Source of the DNA: Brevibacillus sp. DP1.3A
Lineage (GTDB): Bacteria > Bacillota > Bacilli > Brevibacillales > Brevibacillaceae
Reading direction: 5' to 3'
DNA: 64,000 nucleotides
Assembly: GCF_013284245.2 (NCBI RefSeq)
Contig: NZ_CP085876.1
Span: forward strand, 2,649,001 to 2,713,000
The translations under genes and the position numbers were made by a program. How positions within the stretch are numbered: position 1 is the stretch's first letter; every line of letters begins with the position of its first letter. Positions 16,599 through 24,539 of the stretch are shown here, in pieces. The notes beneath the pieces were generated by a model. That model was not told where the DNA came from and did no database searches. It saw nothing but the letters and a program-made list of their open reading frames with translations.

Positions 16599-17468
16599 AT
16601 GGATTTGCTTGCAAAGCTGAATGAGGCTCTGGACTACATCGAAGACAATTTGACAAGCGAGATTGACTACAAAGAAATCGCTCGGGTGGCTTGCTGCTCC
16701 GAGTATCACTTCAAAAGGATGTTTTCTTTTCTCGCTGGTGTTCCGCTATCCGAGTACATCCGGCGTCGGCGCATTACGCTTGCAGCTTTTGAGCTTGCGG
16801 ACAGCAACGAGCGGGTCATTGACATTGCGATCAAATACGGATATGGATCGGCTGATTCCTTTGCCAGAGCTTTTCAGACTGTGCATGGAGTCACTCCGAC
16901 AGAAGCCAGACACATCGGCCATTCCTTGAAGGCTTATCCGCGAATGACCTTTCATCTATCCATTAAAGGAGGCAGTGCCATGAATTACCGTATGGAAGAA
17001 AAAGAGGCATTTCGCATTGTGGGTCTGAAAAAAAGAGTTCCGTTGATTTATCGTGGGGTCAATCCAGAGATTGCGGCCATGTGGGCTTCATTAGATAGGG
17101 AGACGATTCAGCAACTGAAGTCGCTATCCGATGTCAAGCCACTTGGACTGCTCAGTGCGTCCGCGAATTTTTCAGAAGGTCGGCTGGAATATGGCGAGCT
17201 CGATCACTATATCGGCGTTGCCACTGCAAAAGCTTGTCCAGACAACCTGACGGTACTCGAAGTTCCTGCCTCCACCTGGGCGGTATTCGAAGCAGTGGGT
17301 CCTTTTCCTGATACGCTGCAAGATGTCTGGGCCCGGATTTATTCGGAATGGTTTTTATCCTCCGGTTATGAACAGGCTGAGGGTCCAGAGATTTTGTGGA
17401 ACGAAAATAAAGAGATTTCATCACCAACCTTCCGAAGCGAAATTTGGATTCCTGTCGCGAAAAAGTAA
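16599..17468 (+). CDS. AraC family regulator with GyrI-like effector domain
   Basis: A 289-residue regulator. Residues 1-105 form two helix-turn-helix motifs ([19 protein letters not shown] and [19 protein letters not shown]). After a linker, residues about 130-289 form a GyrI/Rob-type domain that binds drug-like or hydrophobic ligands. This matches the B. subtilis YdeE group. The ATG at 16599 is preferred; GAGAGG lies about 9 bases upstream, and the upstream in-frame codons do not match the family. The gene is divergent from the VOC gene and is a likely sensor-regulator for it. Confidence 0.88.
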   Translation: MDLLAKLNEALDYIEDNLTSEIDYKEIARVACCSEYHFKRMFSFLAGVPLSEYIRRRRITLAAFELADSNERVIDIAIKYGYGSADSFARAFQTVHGVTPTEARHIGHSLKAYPRMTFHLSIKGGSAMNYRMEEKEAFRIVGLKKRVPLIYRGVNPEIAAMWASLDRETIQQLKSLSDVKPLGLLSASANFSEGRLEYGELDHYIGVATAKACPDNLTVLEVPASTWAVFEAVGPFPDTLQDVWARIYSEWFLSSGYEQAEGPEILWNENKEISSPTFRSEIWIPVAKK

Positions 17469-17570
17469 CCCCTTATTGGATTCGCTCTCGCTTGCGGAAC
17501 ACCTACCAACGTGTGCTTATCCGGCAAGAAATAATTACCAACTTTTTTTGCGCAAGACAGGCATAAAAAC

Positions 17571-17620
17571 GAACGTTTGTTTGCTATAATAAGAACAAAG
17601 TAATACGAGAACATAAGTTC
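17571..17620 (+). promoter_or_regulatory. LexA boxes and promoter of the Y-family polymerase operon
   Basis: A perfect Gram-positive SOS box GAAC-ATAA-GTTC lies at 17609-17620, just after a consensus -10 TATAAT (17585-17590). A second site GAAC-GTTT-GTTT at 17571-17582 has one mismatch and would cover the -35 region. LexA bound here should block transcription until DNA damage. The distance from box to GTG start is 18 bp. Confidence 0.85.
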
Positions 17621-17638
17621 TTATTAGGAGATGATCGT

Positions 17639-17992
17639 GTGTCCAATGCGAACAAGCGGATCGTGTTTTTGATCGACATGCAGAGCTTTTATGCCAGTAT
17701 CGAGAAAGGGGCCAATCCAGAGCTGCGAAACAAGCCGATTGTCGTCGCAGGTGATCCAGAGCGGCGCAGCGGAGTTGTACTGGCAGCGTGTCCGATTGCC
17801 AAGTCATACGGAGTGGTCGCATCCGAAGCGCTATGGCAGGCGCAGCAAAAGTGTCGCCAGCTCGTCGTTGTTCGTCCGCGCATGGAGATGTACATTCGCA
17901 TCTCCATGCAAATCACTCGCATATTCGAAGCATTTACAGACAAGGTGGAGCCGTACTCGATCGATGTTCTGTTACCTAAATGTTCACCATAA
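17639..17992 (+). pseudogene. 5' part of an interrupted Y-family DNA polymerase gene
   Basis: The first 107 codons (to 17959) encode the N-terminal palm and fingers of a UvrX/YqjW-type translesion polymerase: IDMQSFYASIEKGANPE, with the first catalytic Asp, and VAGDPERRSG. The frame ends in the middle of the motif EPYSID at 17965 and then reads into foreign DNA to a stop at 17992. The rest of the gene resumes at 23619 in the same frame. As it stands the fragment lacks the catalytic Asp-Glu pair and cannot be an active polymerase. Confidence 0.92.
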
Positions 17993-18038
17993 CTGTTCGT
18001 TTACAAAGGATATATTTTCAAGTTAATCTATTTATGTG

Positions 18039-18074
18039 GTAATCGTTTACAATAATACTCTGGTAAACGATTAC
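18039..18074. promoter_or_regulatory. Paired operator-like sites near the left end of the element
   Basis: GTAATCGTTTAC (18039-18050) and GTAAACGATTAC (18063-18074) are perfect reverse complements, and each is itself almost palindromic around CG. They resemble LacI-family operators such as cre. A related half-site, TTCGTTTAC, lies at about 17995-18004. Centre-to-centre spacing is 24 bp. They may be a regulator or recombinase binding array; they also could fold as a 12-bp hairpin, but no T-run follows. Confidence 0.5.
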
Positions 18075-18146
18075 AATAGCTCGTCTATTTAGACCAAATA
18101 ATAGTTCATAGACTGTATTTTTATTAAAGGATTGTTGGGCAGATTT

Positions 18147-18449
18147 ATGAGTGTAGAAAACAAAATTGAGAGCTATGGTTTATTTGTAAAAAGGGCCAGT
18201 TACTTGACTGGCGAACGGTATGCTTACTCCTTATTGAGATATTTACGATACTTAAAACGTATGAAAGTTCATTATAAGGAAGTGACAGGCTCTGGAGTTA
18301 TAGAAGAATATATTAAACATCTTCTGGGATTGGAGCAACTGGTGATCAACCAACAGCCCTATTTTGTTTTGAATTCCTATGAGATTAGTGCTAGGTCTCA
18401 GAAAAACAAGAAACCCTATTCTAGGTGTAGAGTTAGCCGGGGAAATTGA
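18147..18449 (+). pseudogene. Possible fragment of a tyrosine recombinase
   Basis: From the ATG at 18147 about 60 residues look like an N-terminal core-binding (SAM-like) domain: FVKRASYLTGERYAYSLLRY and a following basic helix. The resemblance is to phage-type integrases but is weak. After about residue 65 the frame runs antisense to meaning, into the oxidoreductase pseudogene, and ends at 18449. No catalytic domain is present. It may be the relic of the enzyme that moved this element. Confidence 0.35.
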
Positions 18450-19012
18450 AGCCATAGGCAAAAATGTGACCAGGTGTATGCATGAACAGGGATGCGTTTT
18501 GGCGCTCATTCCGAGTTACACTTGTCTGCCTGAAGATGGAGTTGTAGCTTTAAAACCGGCGAATGTGACTTATGAGGGAGCCGCAGCCGTTCCTTTTGGG
18601 GGAACCACAGCCTTGCATTTTTTTAGAAAAGGAAATATCCAGAACGGACAAAAAGTTCTTATCTATGGAGCTTCTGGAGCGTTAGGAACTTCCGCCATAC
18701 AGCTTGCCAAGTATTATGGGACAGAAGTTACCGGTGTGTGCAGTACCACAAATGTAGAAATGGTGAAATTTCTGGGAGCCGATAAGGTCATCGAGAACGG
18801 GACATACTTGACAGTTGAAGGGCAAGGGATCGCAAAGGTGAGTTCGAAGGATCTAGTTTTCCTCAAAGAGCTTATGGAGACGGGGAAAATAAAATCAGTC
18901 ATAGATAGACGCTATCCGTTGGAACAAATTCCTGAGGCTCACAGGTATGTAGAAAAAGGGCACAAAAAAAGGAAATGTCGTCATCACCGTGGAACATGCT
19001 AACAAAACTTAA
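18379..19012 (+). pseudogene. Quinone-oxidoreductase/zinc-type alcohol dehydrogenase pseudogene
   Basis: Segments of an NAD(P)-dependent medium-chain dehydrogenase are clear: [64 protein letters not shown] (the nucleotide-binding loop) and [18 protein letters not shown]. The N-terminal part is missing, the segments after ADKVI and before LKELMETGK are deleted, and an extra A near 18967 shifts the frame so that the natural ending [11 protein letters not shown] is read out of frame. The gene is not functional. Confidence 0.85.
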
Positions 19013-19136
19013 CGAAGATCTGCGCCTATTTAACATGTCCGGATATATGCTGGTTTGACATCTTTCTGGTACTCCCCAAGAGAGGAGGGAGCGACTCCAC
19101 GGATTTAACTTCCATGGTTCTTGTCGCACATATGCT

Positions 19137-19958
19137 ATGTTGTTACAAACGTATATTCCGCAAGCTCCTTTATCAAGTTTTGTAGATTACTTCTGGTATT
19201 TCGAAGGATATAGTCCACCTCATTCGAAGGAGCTCTTGCTGCCTGATGGTTCGATAGAACTTGTAATTAACCTGCGTGACGATAAGATTAAATTGTTTGA
19301 CCGCGCATATAAGGACCCGTTGCGGACTTATGGCAGCTCTGTTATTTGCGGGCCGCATTCCGAATATTTCATCATTGATACTTCGGCAGAGACCACGGTC
19401 TTGGGCATACATTTCAAACCGGGCGGTATTTATCCATTTCTTAAAATACCTGTGAATGAACTACATAATAAGCATGTTTCCTTGGATACACTGTGGGGAG
19501 TCAGAGCCCATGATCTGCGTGAGATGCTGCTTCAATCGGAACTTGTGAACGATAAGTTTCGAACACTGGAAGAAAGTCTTATAAAACTGGCCTCCCGACC
19601 ACTGATAAGACACTCGGCAGTAAGCTTCGCACTTAACGAGTTTCAGAGCGTGCCTCATACTAGACCCCTCTCGGATGTGATCGGACAAGTCGGTTTAAGC
19701 CAAAGGAGATTTATCCAGGTTTTTAAAGAAGAAGTGGGGCTGACTCCCAAGCTATTCTGTCGACTTCGCCGTTTTCAGGAGGTATTGAACCGAATAGACC
19801 GCGCGAAGAGCGTCAATTGGATGGATGTCGCTATCGCTTGCGGTTATTATGATCAAATGCATTTTATTAAGGATTTTCAGGAGTTCTCCAGTCTTAATCC
19901 TACAAATTATTTGTCGACGCATGGCAGGCATCACAATCATGTTGCGATCCACAATTAA
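19137..19958 (+). CDS. AraC family transcriptional regulator
   Basis: A 273-residue regulator. The N-terminal 150 residues form a DUF6597-like sensor domain (FVDYFWYFEGY, LLPDGSIELVINL, GPHSEYFIID, GIHFKPGGIYPFL). The C-terminus holds two helix-turn-helix motifs (VIGQVGLSQRRFIQVFKEEVGLTPK and IACGYYDQMHFIKDFQEF). No clear ribosome-binding site lies before the ATG at 19137, so the start or expression level is uncertain. It sits inside the inserted element and may regulate the VOC gene that follows. Confidence 0.8.
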   Translation: MLLQTYIPQAPLSSFVDYFWYFEGYSPPHSKELLLPDGSIELVINLRDDKIKLFDRAYKDPLRTYGSSVICGPHSEYFIIDTSAETTVLGIHFKPGGIYPFLKIPVNELHNKHVSLDTLWGVRAHDLREMLLQSELVNDKFRTLEESLIKLASRPLIRHSAVSFALNEFQSVPHTRPLSDVIGQVGLSQRRFIQVFKEEVGLTPKLFCRLRRFQEVLNRIDRAKSVNWMDVAIACGYYDQMHFIKDFQEFSSLNPTNYLSTHGRHHNHVAIHN

Positions 19959-20145
19959 ATCTCTCTTCAATCGCAGACGATATGTTATTAGTCGGTCAAT
20001 AATTAAATATAGGGTCAATTTTTTACTATACCCTTATTTGGAGAGCGGTTAGGATATTTATAAGAGGCGGGAACAGTCAGTCAGCATGATTGCATCTAAC
20101 GATATTGCATAGCTCATCATTCGGGAAAAAGGAAGGTGGATTCAA

Positions 20146-20574
20146 ATGATTAATGCAACTCCATTTCTATGGATCAAGAATACTGCGGAGGCGATTGAGT
20201 TCTATAAGAAGGCTTTCGATGCGGTAGAGGTTTACCGTTTGACAGAGCCGGGAGGCAAAGTGGCTCATGCTGAAATTACAATCGGCGGAGCCAAAATATC
20301 AATCGCAGGTGAATATCCTGATTACGGTATTCAGGGGCCGGAAACTTTGGGCAATACAACGGTTGGTATCCAACTTCAAGTTGAAGATGCGGATAAGCTG
20401 TTCCAGCAGGCGATTGCGGCTGGAGCGACAATTGTTAATCCAATGACGGATCAATTCTACGGTGACCGCGCGGGAAGTGTGAAGGATCCGTTCGGACATT
20501 ATTGGATGATCTATACGACTATTGAAATCGTGTGCCCGAAAGAAATGCAGAAGCGATTCCTCGCTATGTTTTAG
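20146..20574 (+). CDS. VOC family protein (PhnB/YesS-like glyoxalase fold)
   Basis: A 142-residue protein opening with FLWIKNTAEAIEFYKKAFDA and ending with GSVKDPFGHYWMIYTT followed by a Pro-Lys-Glu-Met helix, the pattern of PhnB-type VOC proteins. Length is normal and the gene looks intact. AAGGAAGGTGG lies upstream of the ATG. The substrate is unknown. It probably forms a small cargo unit with the preceding AraC-type regulator in the element. Confidence 0.82.
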   Translation: MINATPFLWIKNTAEAIEFYKKAFDAVEVYRLTEPGGKVAHAEITIGGAKISIAGEYPDYGIQGPETLGNTTVGIQLQVEDADKLFQQAIAAGATIVNPMTDQFYGDRAGSVKDPFGHYWMIYTTIEIVCPKEMQKRFLAMF

Positions 20575-20677
20575 AGTTAGCTGATCCGTGCAATGATTGC
20601 TTTGACTACATGCAAGCAAGTTATAAAAGACCTTTCTTTTGGTCTTACCCCTGTCAAGTAGACAGAACTAAAAAAGC

Positions 20678-20767
20678 CTAAGCAGCCAGTGTGTTACGGT
20701 ATTCCACCGGAGCACACTGGTTTAATTTTTTCTGGAACCGTTCATGGTTATAAAACCATATGAAATA
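20678..20767 (-). pseudogene. IS3-family transposase C-terminal remnant
   Basis: The minus strand encodes FIWFYNHERFQKKL followed by PVEYRNTLAA and a stop at 20678, the standard end of IS3-family OrfB transposases. Just outside lies TGTCAAGTAGACAG (20652-20665), which looks like an IS terminal inverted repeat. The rest of the insertion sequence is gone beyond 20767. Confidence 0.8.
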
Positions 20768-21059
20768 TAGATGAAGCTACAACCGAACAAGGCATATGTG
20801 CCTACGGCTTCTTATGTTGCTACAGCTAATGGTAAAGCTACTAGGTTTGTATAAAAATTGGAAAAAATTCTAAAATTAGCATCTGTTTTTTAAGATGATA
20901 TTTAAATGTCATTTGAAAGGATAGGTGCTTTTTAGAGTCTGTTAATAATTTCTTGTAAACTCAAGCAACTGATATATAAGAGGTTTTATCTCCCTAATAA
21001 GGAAACTTTTTTTGCAACCAACAGAGTCAAGGGTGTAAGGAAAAGTGGACCCTTGACAC

Positions 21060-21294
21060 GTTGGTAGAGAGAATGCTGGACTGATGTTTCTTTACAATGG
21101 TTGGCTCAAAATCGCCTTCTAGATCCCGGTGGACGTCGACTTCGAAGAACATAGAGAGTTTTCTTACTTTACCCATCGCCGATGTTGGTTGTCCGCTAAG
21201 TTTTTTATGTTATGTTTGGTATATTTAAGAGAGGTTCTATTTTAGCTTCAAACATTTCTTGAATCGTGTCTGCAAATAGATCCTTTAACGTTTA
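21060..21294 (-). pseudogene. IS256-family transposase remnant
   Basis: Minus-strand frames give LKDLFADTIQEMFEAKI and, after a decayed middle, VDVHRDLEGDFEPTIVKKHQ. Both match the N-terminal third of IS256 (mutator-type) transposases, where they lie about 50 residues apart. Stops and frame changes interrupt the reading and the DDE catalytic part is absent. Confidence 0.7.
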
Positions 21295-21412
21295 CTGCAC
21301 GTTGTCCACTGACGTTCTGTTTCTGTTGTAATCCACTCGTTTGAAATCATAAAAAATATCCGAGCTTTTTAGACTAATTGTAGTTTAGACCAGACTTTGC
21401 TAGCAGAATCCA

Positions 21413-21748
21413 TTAAATAAAGTGTAGGGTAATAATATTATCGAAGGGAATCAACTGACGATCCATTACGTTTGCTAATTTTATTACCCTTTTTTGTTGA
21501 TCAACATCGATAACTCTACCTGTTGCTATTTTTTCCTCAAACATGTCAAATAAGACGATTTTTATTTCTCTGCCGGTAAACATCGATTCAGAAATCATAT
21601 GTGCAAAGAGTTCCGTTTCCTGTCCGTCTAACAATGGACGGGTCTTTTTTTTCAAATTTTGTTGATGCTCAAGATATGCTTCCTTGTGCTCTGGAAGCAT
21701 CATCCGTGAAGATTCAAACAAGCCATTACCTTGCAGCTTTTTGCTCAT
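21413..21748 (-). CDS. YolD-like protein of the element's SOS operon
   Basis: A 111-residue protein with the YolD-like pattern: an N-terminal GLFESSRMMLPEHKEAYLEH segment, then a small beta-barrel (GREIKIVLFDMFEEKIATG, RVIDVDQQKRVIKL, IPFDNIITL). Its ATG overlaps the stop of the polymerase gene in the sequence ATGA, so translation is coupled. YolD/YqjX proteins are encoded next to UvrX/YqjW polymerases in bacilli and are thought to assist or regulate them; the mechanism is unknown. It is a paralogue of the YolD-like gene at 24904. Confidence 0.88.
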   Translation of the reverse strand: MSKKLQGNGLFESSRMMLPEHKEAYLEHQQNLKKKTRPLLDGQETELFAHMISESMFTGREIKIVLFDMFEEKIATGRVIDVDQQKRVIKLANVMDRQLIPFDNIITLHFI

Positions 21749-22986
21749 TTATAGTGGCCTCCAATTTTTTGAGAACGATCTTTTGCTTGACCTGCTTTTG
21801 TCAGGGATACTGCTCGCATAATCGATGCATTTCCAAATCTTTGCTTAATCATATCGGTGGTCTTTTCCAATGCAAGCTTCTTCTCACGGTCATCGAACAA
21901 AACTAACTGAAATTCCTCATCGCTGACAAGTTGACTTAGGCTTACTCCGATACTGCGTATAGGAGATCCATCCCAGTGTCGCTCTAACAACATGGTCGCA
22001 GCTTTGTAGACATCACCTGTAAGACTTGTTGGGTCAGTTAATGTCATCTGCCGATGAAACCCCGTGGGACGATTGAAGTCTGCTCCCCGGCAACCTACGG
22101 ATACAACCCATCCCATATACCCCTTGGCACGGCATCTTTGGCATACCAATTCTGATAGTTCCAAAAGGGGAACTAAGATTTCTTGCAACGTGTAATAATC
22201 TCTCGGTAACGTCATTTGATGACCGATCACTTTTTGGTGGTTATGGGTGTTTGGACTTACCGGTGAAGAATCTATGCCGTTAGCGATACACCATAGAACT
22301 TCTCCGTTAATACCCCATTTGCGTTTTAGAGTGGTGAGAGAGGTATTTGCCAGATCACCGATTGTCATGATGCCCATTCGGGTGAGATGTTGTGTCATTC
22401 TTGATCCAACCATAAACATTTTGTTCACCGGTAGTGGCCAAAGTATGGTTGGGAGATCCACCTTCGAAAGGGTAAAAATACCTCGTTCATTTTTTTTTGC
22501 GAAATTATCGCAAGCCATTTTACTTACGACTTTGCAGTAACTAATCCCGATCCTTGTGCGGACGCCTGTCTCGTTCATCACTCTTTGCTGAATATTTTTA
22601 GCAATCGTGACGGGGGAGCCGAAAAGCTTCAAACTAGCCGTTATGTCGAGGTGCTGTTCGTCAATGCTATATGGTTCCACTAGATCTGTATAAGATTGTA
22701 GAATTTCGGTAATCTGAAGAGATACCCGAATGTATTCCTCCATACGAGGTCGAATCACAACCACCTCTGGACACTTAGCAAGAGCTTCTCCCAGCCGTTC
22801 TGCCGTTGTAATACCATGTTTTTTGGCAATGGGACAAGCAGCTAGAATAATCCCTGATCGCCGCGTAGGGTCGCCGGCAACAACGAGAGGTTTATTTTTA
22901 TATTCAGGATGAGCTGCTTTTTCCACACTCGCGTAAAAAGATTGGCAATCTGCCAGCATAATGACTCGATCTAATTGTTTACTCAT
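21745..22986 (-). CDS. Intact Y-family translesion DNA polymerase (UvrX/YqjW type) carried by the element
   Basis: A complete 413-residue Y-family polymerase. Visible parts are the first catalytic Asp in MLADCQSFYASVEKA, VAGDPTRRSGIILAA, the catalytic EPYSIDEQHLDIT (the Asp-Glu pair), the helix-hairpin-helix MTQHLTRMGIMTIGDLANTSL in the thumb, and a C-terminal little-finger domain from about residue 240. Gln follows the SIDE motif, as in UvrX rather than DinB. It is predicted to copy past DNA lesions with low fidelity. It is translationally coupled at both ends and controlled by the SOS box upstream of the operon. Its length equals that of the reconstructed disrupted gene. Confidence 0.93.
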   Translation of the reverse strand: MSKQLDRVIMLADCQSFYASVEKAAHPEYKNKPLVVAGDPTRRSGIILAACPIAKKHGITTAERLGEALAKCPEVVVIRPRMEEYIRVSLQITEILQSYTDLVEPYSIDEQHLDITASLKLFGSPVTIAKNIQQRVMNETGVRTRIGISYCKVVSKMACDNFAKKNERGIFTLSKVDLPTILWPLPVNKMFMVGSRMTQHLTRMGIMTIGDLANTSLTTLKRKWGINGEVLWCIANGIDSSPVSPNTHNHQKVIGHQMTLPRDYYTLQEILVPLLELSELVCQRCRAKGYMGWVVSVGCRGADFNRPTGFHRQMTLTDPTSLTGDVYKAATMLLERHWDGSPIRSIGVSLSQLVSDEEFQLVLFDDREKKLALEKTTDMIKQRFGNASIMRAVSLTKAGQAKDRSQKIGGHYK

Positions 22987-23366
22987 GAGTTTATTTCACC
23001 AGCCAGATCAATATTTAAATATTCGCTTAGCTTTTTCTCCACTTCAGCTTTCACTAAGCCCCGTAGCATTGAAAATTGGTGATGATAACCGCGACATAAG
23101 TACCTTGCTTCTATACCGAGTTTAGTCCAGTTTTGTTCATACACTTTTATCCCATGTTTTCTCAGATATTTGCGTATTCCCAATAAATCGATAGTAATCA
23201 GGTCTTGTACATGGCGTAAGGTTCTGGCATAAATAGTAGGCATTTTTAACGGTACAGAATCCAAAGTTTTGATATCCTTTTCCAAGATATCCAAAATGAT
23301 GGGGAGAAGAATGTACTCTTTAATGAATTGAGATTCTTCTTCAGTTTGCAAAGGGATTTGCGTCAT
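22983..23366 (-). CDS. Unknown SOS-operon protein, paralogue of the gene at 24536
   Basis: A 127-residue soluble, mainly helical protein. The ATG at 23366 is chosen because it overlaps the stop of a 36-aa upstream ORF (ATGA) and because this start aligns with the paralogue at 24536 (both begin Met-Thr and share EEYIL/RQYIL, a central VPLKM/VPLKF, and an LRGxxRxxG-like region). I know no function for the family. Its stop overlaps the polymerase start, and the two-copy association with Y-family polymerase and YolD suggests an accessory role in translesion synthesis. Confidence 0.75.
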   Translation of the reverse strand: MTQIPLQTEEESQFIKEYILLPIILDILEKDIKTLDSVPLKMPTIYARTLRHVQDLITIDLLGIRKYLRKHGIKVYEQNWTKLGIEARYLCRGYHHQFSMLRGLVKAEVEKKLSEYLNIDLAGEINS

Positions 23367-23473
23367 CCTAATTGCTTCTTTGCTACTAGGGACAAGGATA
23401 GAATACAACTTCGATTAAAATAGATGGTTTCAACGCTACGGCAGCCTTGGTGCTTTTCTAAATTCCAAGACAT
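23363..23473 (-). CDS. 36-aa leader ORF of the element's SOS operon
   Basis: A short ORF beginning with ATG 8 bases after GGAGGGTGA-type ribosome-binding sequence and ending in TGA that overlaps the ATG of the next gene. The peptide (MSWNLEKHQG at the start, ending KKQLG) has two Cys and no recognisable domain. Its placement directly after the SOS box and its coupling overlap suggest it is translated, either as a functional peptide or as a leader that sets translation of the operon. No equivalent was seen at the native locus. Confidence 0.55.
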   Translation of the reverse strand: MSWNLEKHQGCRSVETIYFNRSCILSLSLVAKKQLG

Positions 23474-23491
23474 AGAATCACCCTCCGACAA

Positions 23492-23540
23492 GAACGTTTG
23501 TTCCCTTTGTTATTGTATACAGAATACCGAACAAATATTC
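23492..23540 (-). promoter_or_regulatory. LexA boxes of the element's polymerase operon
   Basis: GAAC-GTTT-GTTC at 23492-23503 is a perfect SOS box about 19 bp before the 36-aa ORF, and GAAC-AAAT-ATTC at 23529-23540 matches with one change. A TACAAT-like -10 sequence lies between them on the minus strand. Two boxes around the promoter repeat the arrangement seen at 17571-17620 for the host polymerase gene. Confidence 0.85.
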
Positions 23541-23618
23541 CTGTTTCAAGAGCACATTTTTTTCCAAGGTCAGTGACTTATTTGGTTTACTAATCATGAA
23601 CAATAAAATGAAAACAGA

Positions 23619-24539
23619 ATCGACGAGCAGTTTCTCGACGTGACAGGCAGCGTCCATCTGTTTGGTGATCCGTTGCAGATGGCTGCACAGATTCGGCAGC
23701 GCGTCTGGATGGAGACGGGAATCAACTGTCGGGTAGGCATCGGGGAGAACAAGGTACTGGCCAAGATGGCCTGCGACAATTTCGCCAAGAAACGGGAAGA
23801 AGGCGTTTTTTGGCTCAAGCGGGAAACGTTAGCGGATACGCTCTGGAAGCTTCCGATTGAAAAGCTGTTCGGGGTAGGCTCACGCATGAAGCGTCATTTT
23901 CATCGGATGGGCGTCTATCAGATCGGGCAGCTTGCAGATATGAGGCCAGCCATCCTTACCCGACATTGGGGAGTGAACGGGGAGGTGCTGTGGCGCACGG
24001 CTCACGGAATCGACGATTCACCTGTGGCTTTGGATTCCTATGATTCACAAAAAGGGATCGGTCATCACATGACGTTGCCACGGGATTATCATACAGCAGT
24101 AGAAATCAAGGTTATATTGCTTGAGCTGTGCGAAGAAGTGTACCGTCGGGCGAGGAAAAAGGAGCTGATGGGCTCCGTTCTGTCTGTGGGCTGTCGTGGA
24201 GCCGATTTGGCTGCTGGAACGGGCTTTGGGCGGCAGATGAAGCTCACGGACCAGACGAATGATGCCATGACTCTGTACGAAGCGGCCTGCTTTCTGTTTG
24301 ACCGTCACTGGCAGGAAACGCCCGTCCGCAGTATCGGGGTCAATCTGGGGCAGCTTGTCCCTGATAACGTGGTGCAACTCAATCTGTTCACGGACAATCA
24401 CAAGCGGCGTTCGTTGGCACAAGCTATGGATGATATCCGGAGCCGATACGGTCAGGACGCCATCCTGCGCGCCACCTCTGCCTTGGAAGCGGGACAGGCG
24501 AAAGAGCGCGCACGTAAGATCGGAGGACACTACAAGTGA
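23619..24539 (+). pseudogene. 3' part of the interrupted Y-family DNA polymerase gene
   Basis: The frame resumes with the missing IDEQFLDVTGS, that is the second half of the catalytic SIDE motif, and continues through the thumb (RMKRHFHRMGVYQIGQL) and little-finger domain to a normal end IGGHYK. Joined to codons 1-107 at 17639 it gives exactly 413 residues. With no proper start of its own, except possible GTG or ATG codons inside, this part would at best make a polymerase lacking its palm. It may still be transcribed with the two genes after it from a promoter in the element. Confidence 0.92.

Larger units (their letters stand above)
20575..21412. other. Degenerate non-coding stretch with IS remnants
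   Basis: This 838-bp stretch inside the element has no intact gene. It contains an IS3-family transposase tail with its terminal sequence, an IS256-family transposase remnant, and a hairpin with GTCAAGGGT/ACCCTTGAC arms at 21026-21057. The remaining parts (about 20770-21020 and 21300-21412) are AT-rich and show nothing I recognise. Confidence 0.7.
17960..23623. mobile_element. About 5.66-kb element inserted in a Y-family DNA polymerase gene
   Basis: The host gene stops matching at ATCGA (17960-17964) and resumes at a second ATCGA (23619-23623). Removing one copy plus everything between rejoins the frame exactly. Just inside the left core is TCTGTT followed 7 bases later by TGTTCA. Reading inward from the right core on the other strand gives TCTGTT and, after 10 bases, TGTTCA, so the ends have partly matching inverted arms. 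Such short cores with imperfect arms fit att sites of a site-specific recombinase. No complete recombinase gene is inside, only a possible fragment at 18147, so the element is probably stranded. Contents: damaged genes, IS remnants and an intact SOS polymerase operon. Confidence 0.8.

Noticed and set aside
20773..20853. Short ORF starting MKLQPNKAYVPT
   Set aside because: It lacks a ribosome-binding site and lies in degenerate DNA between IS remnants; perhaps a gene tail, but nothing supports translation.
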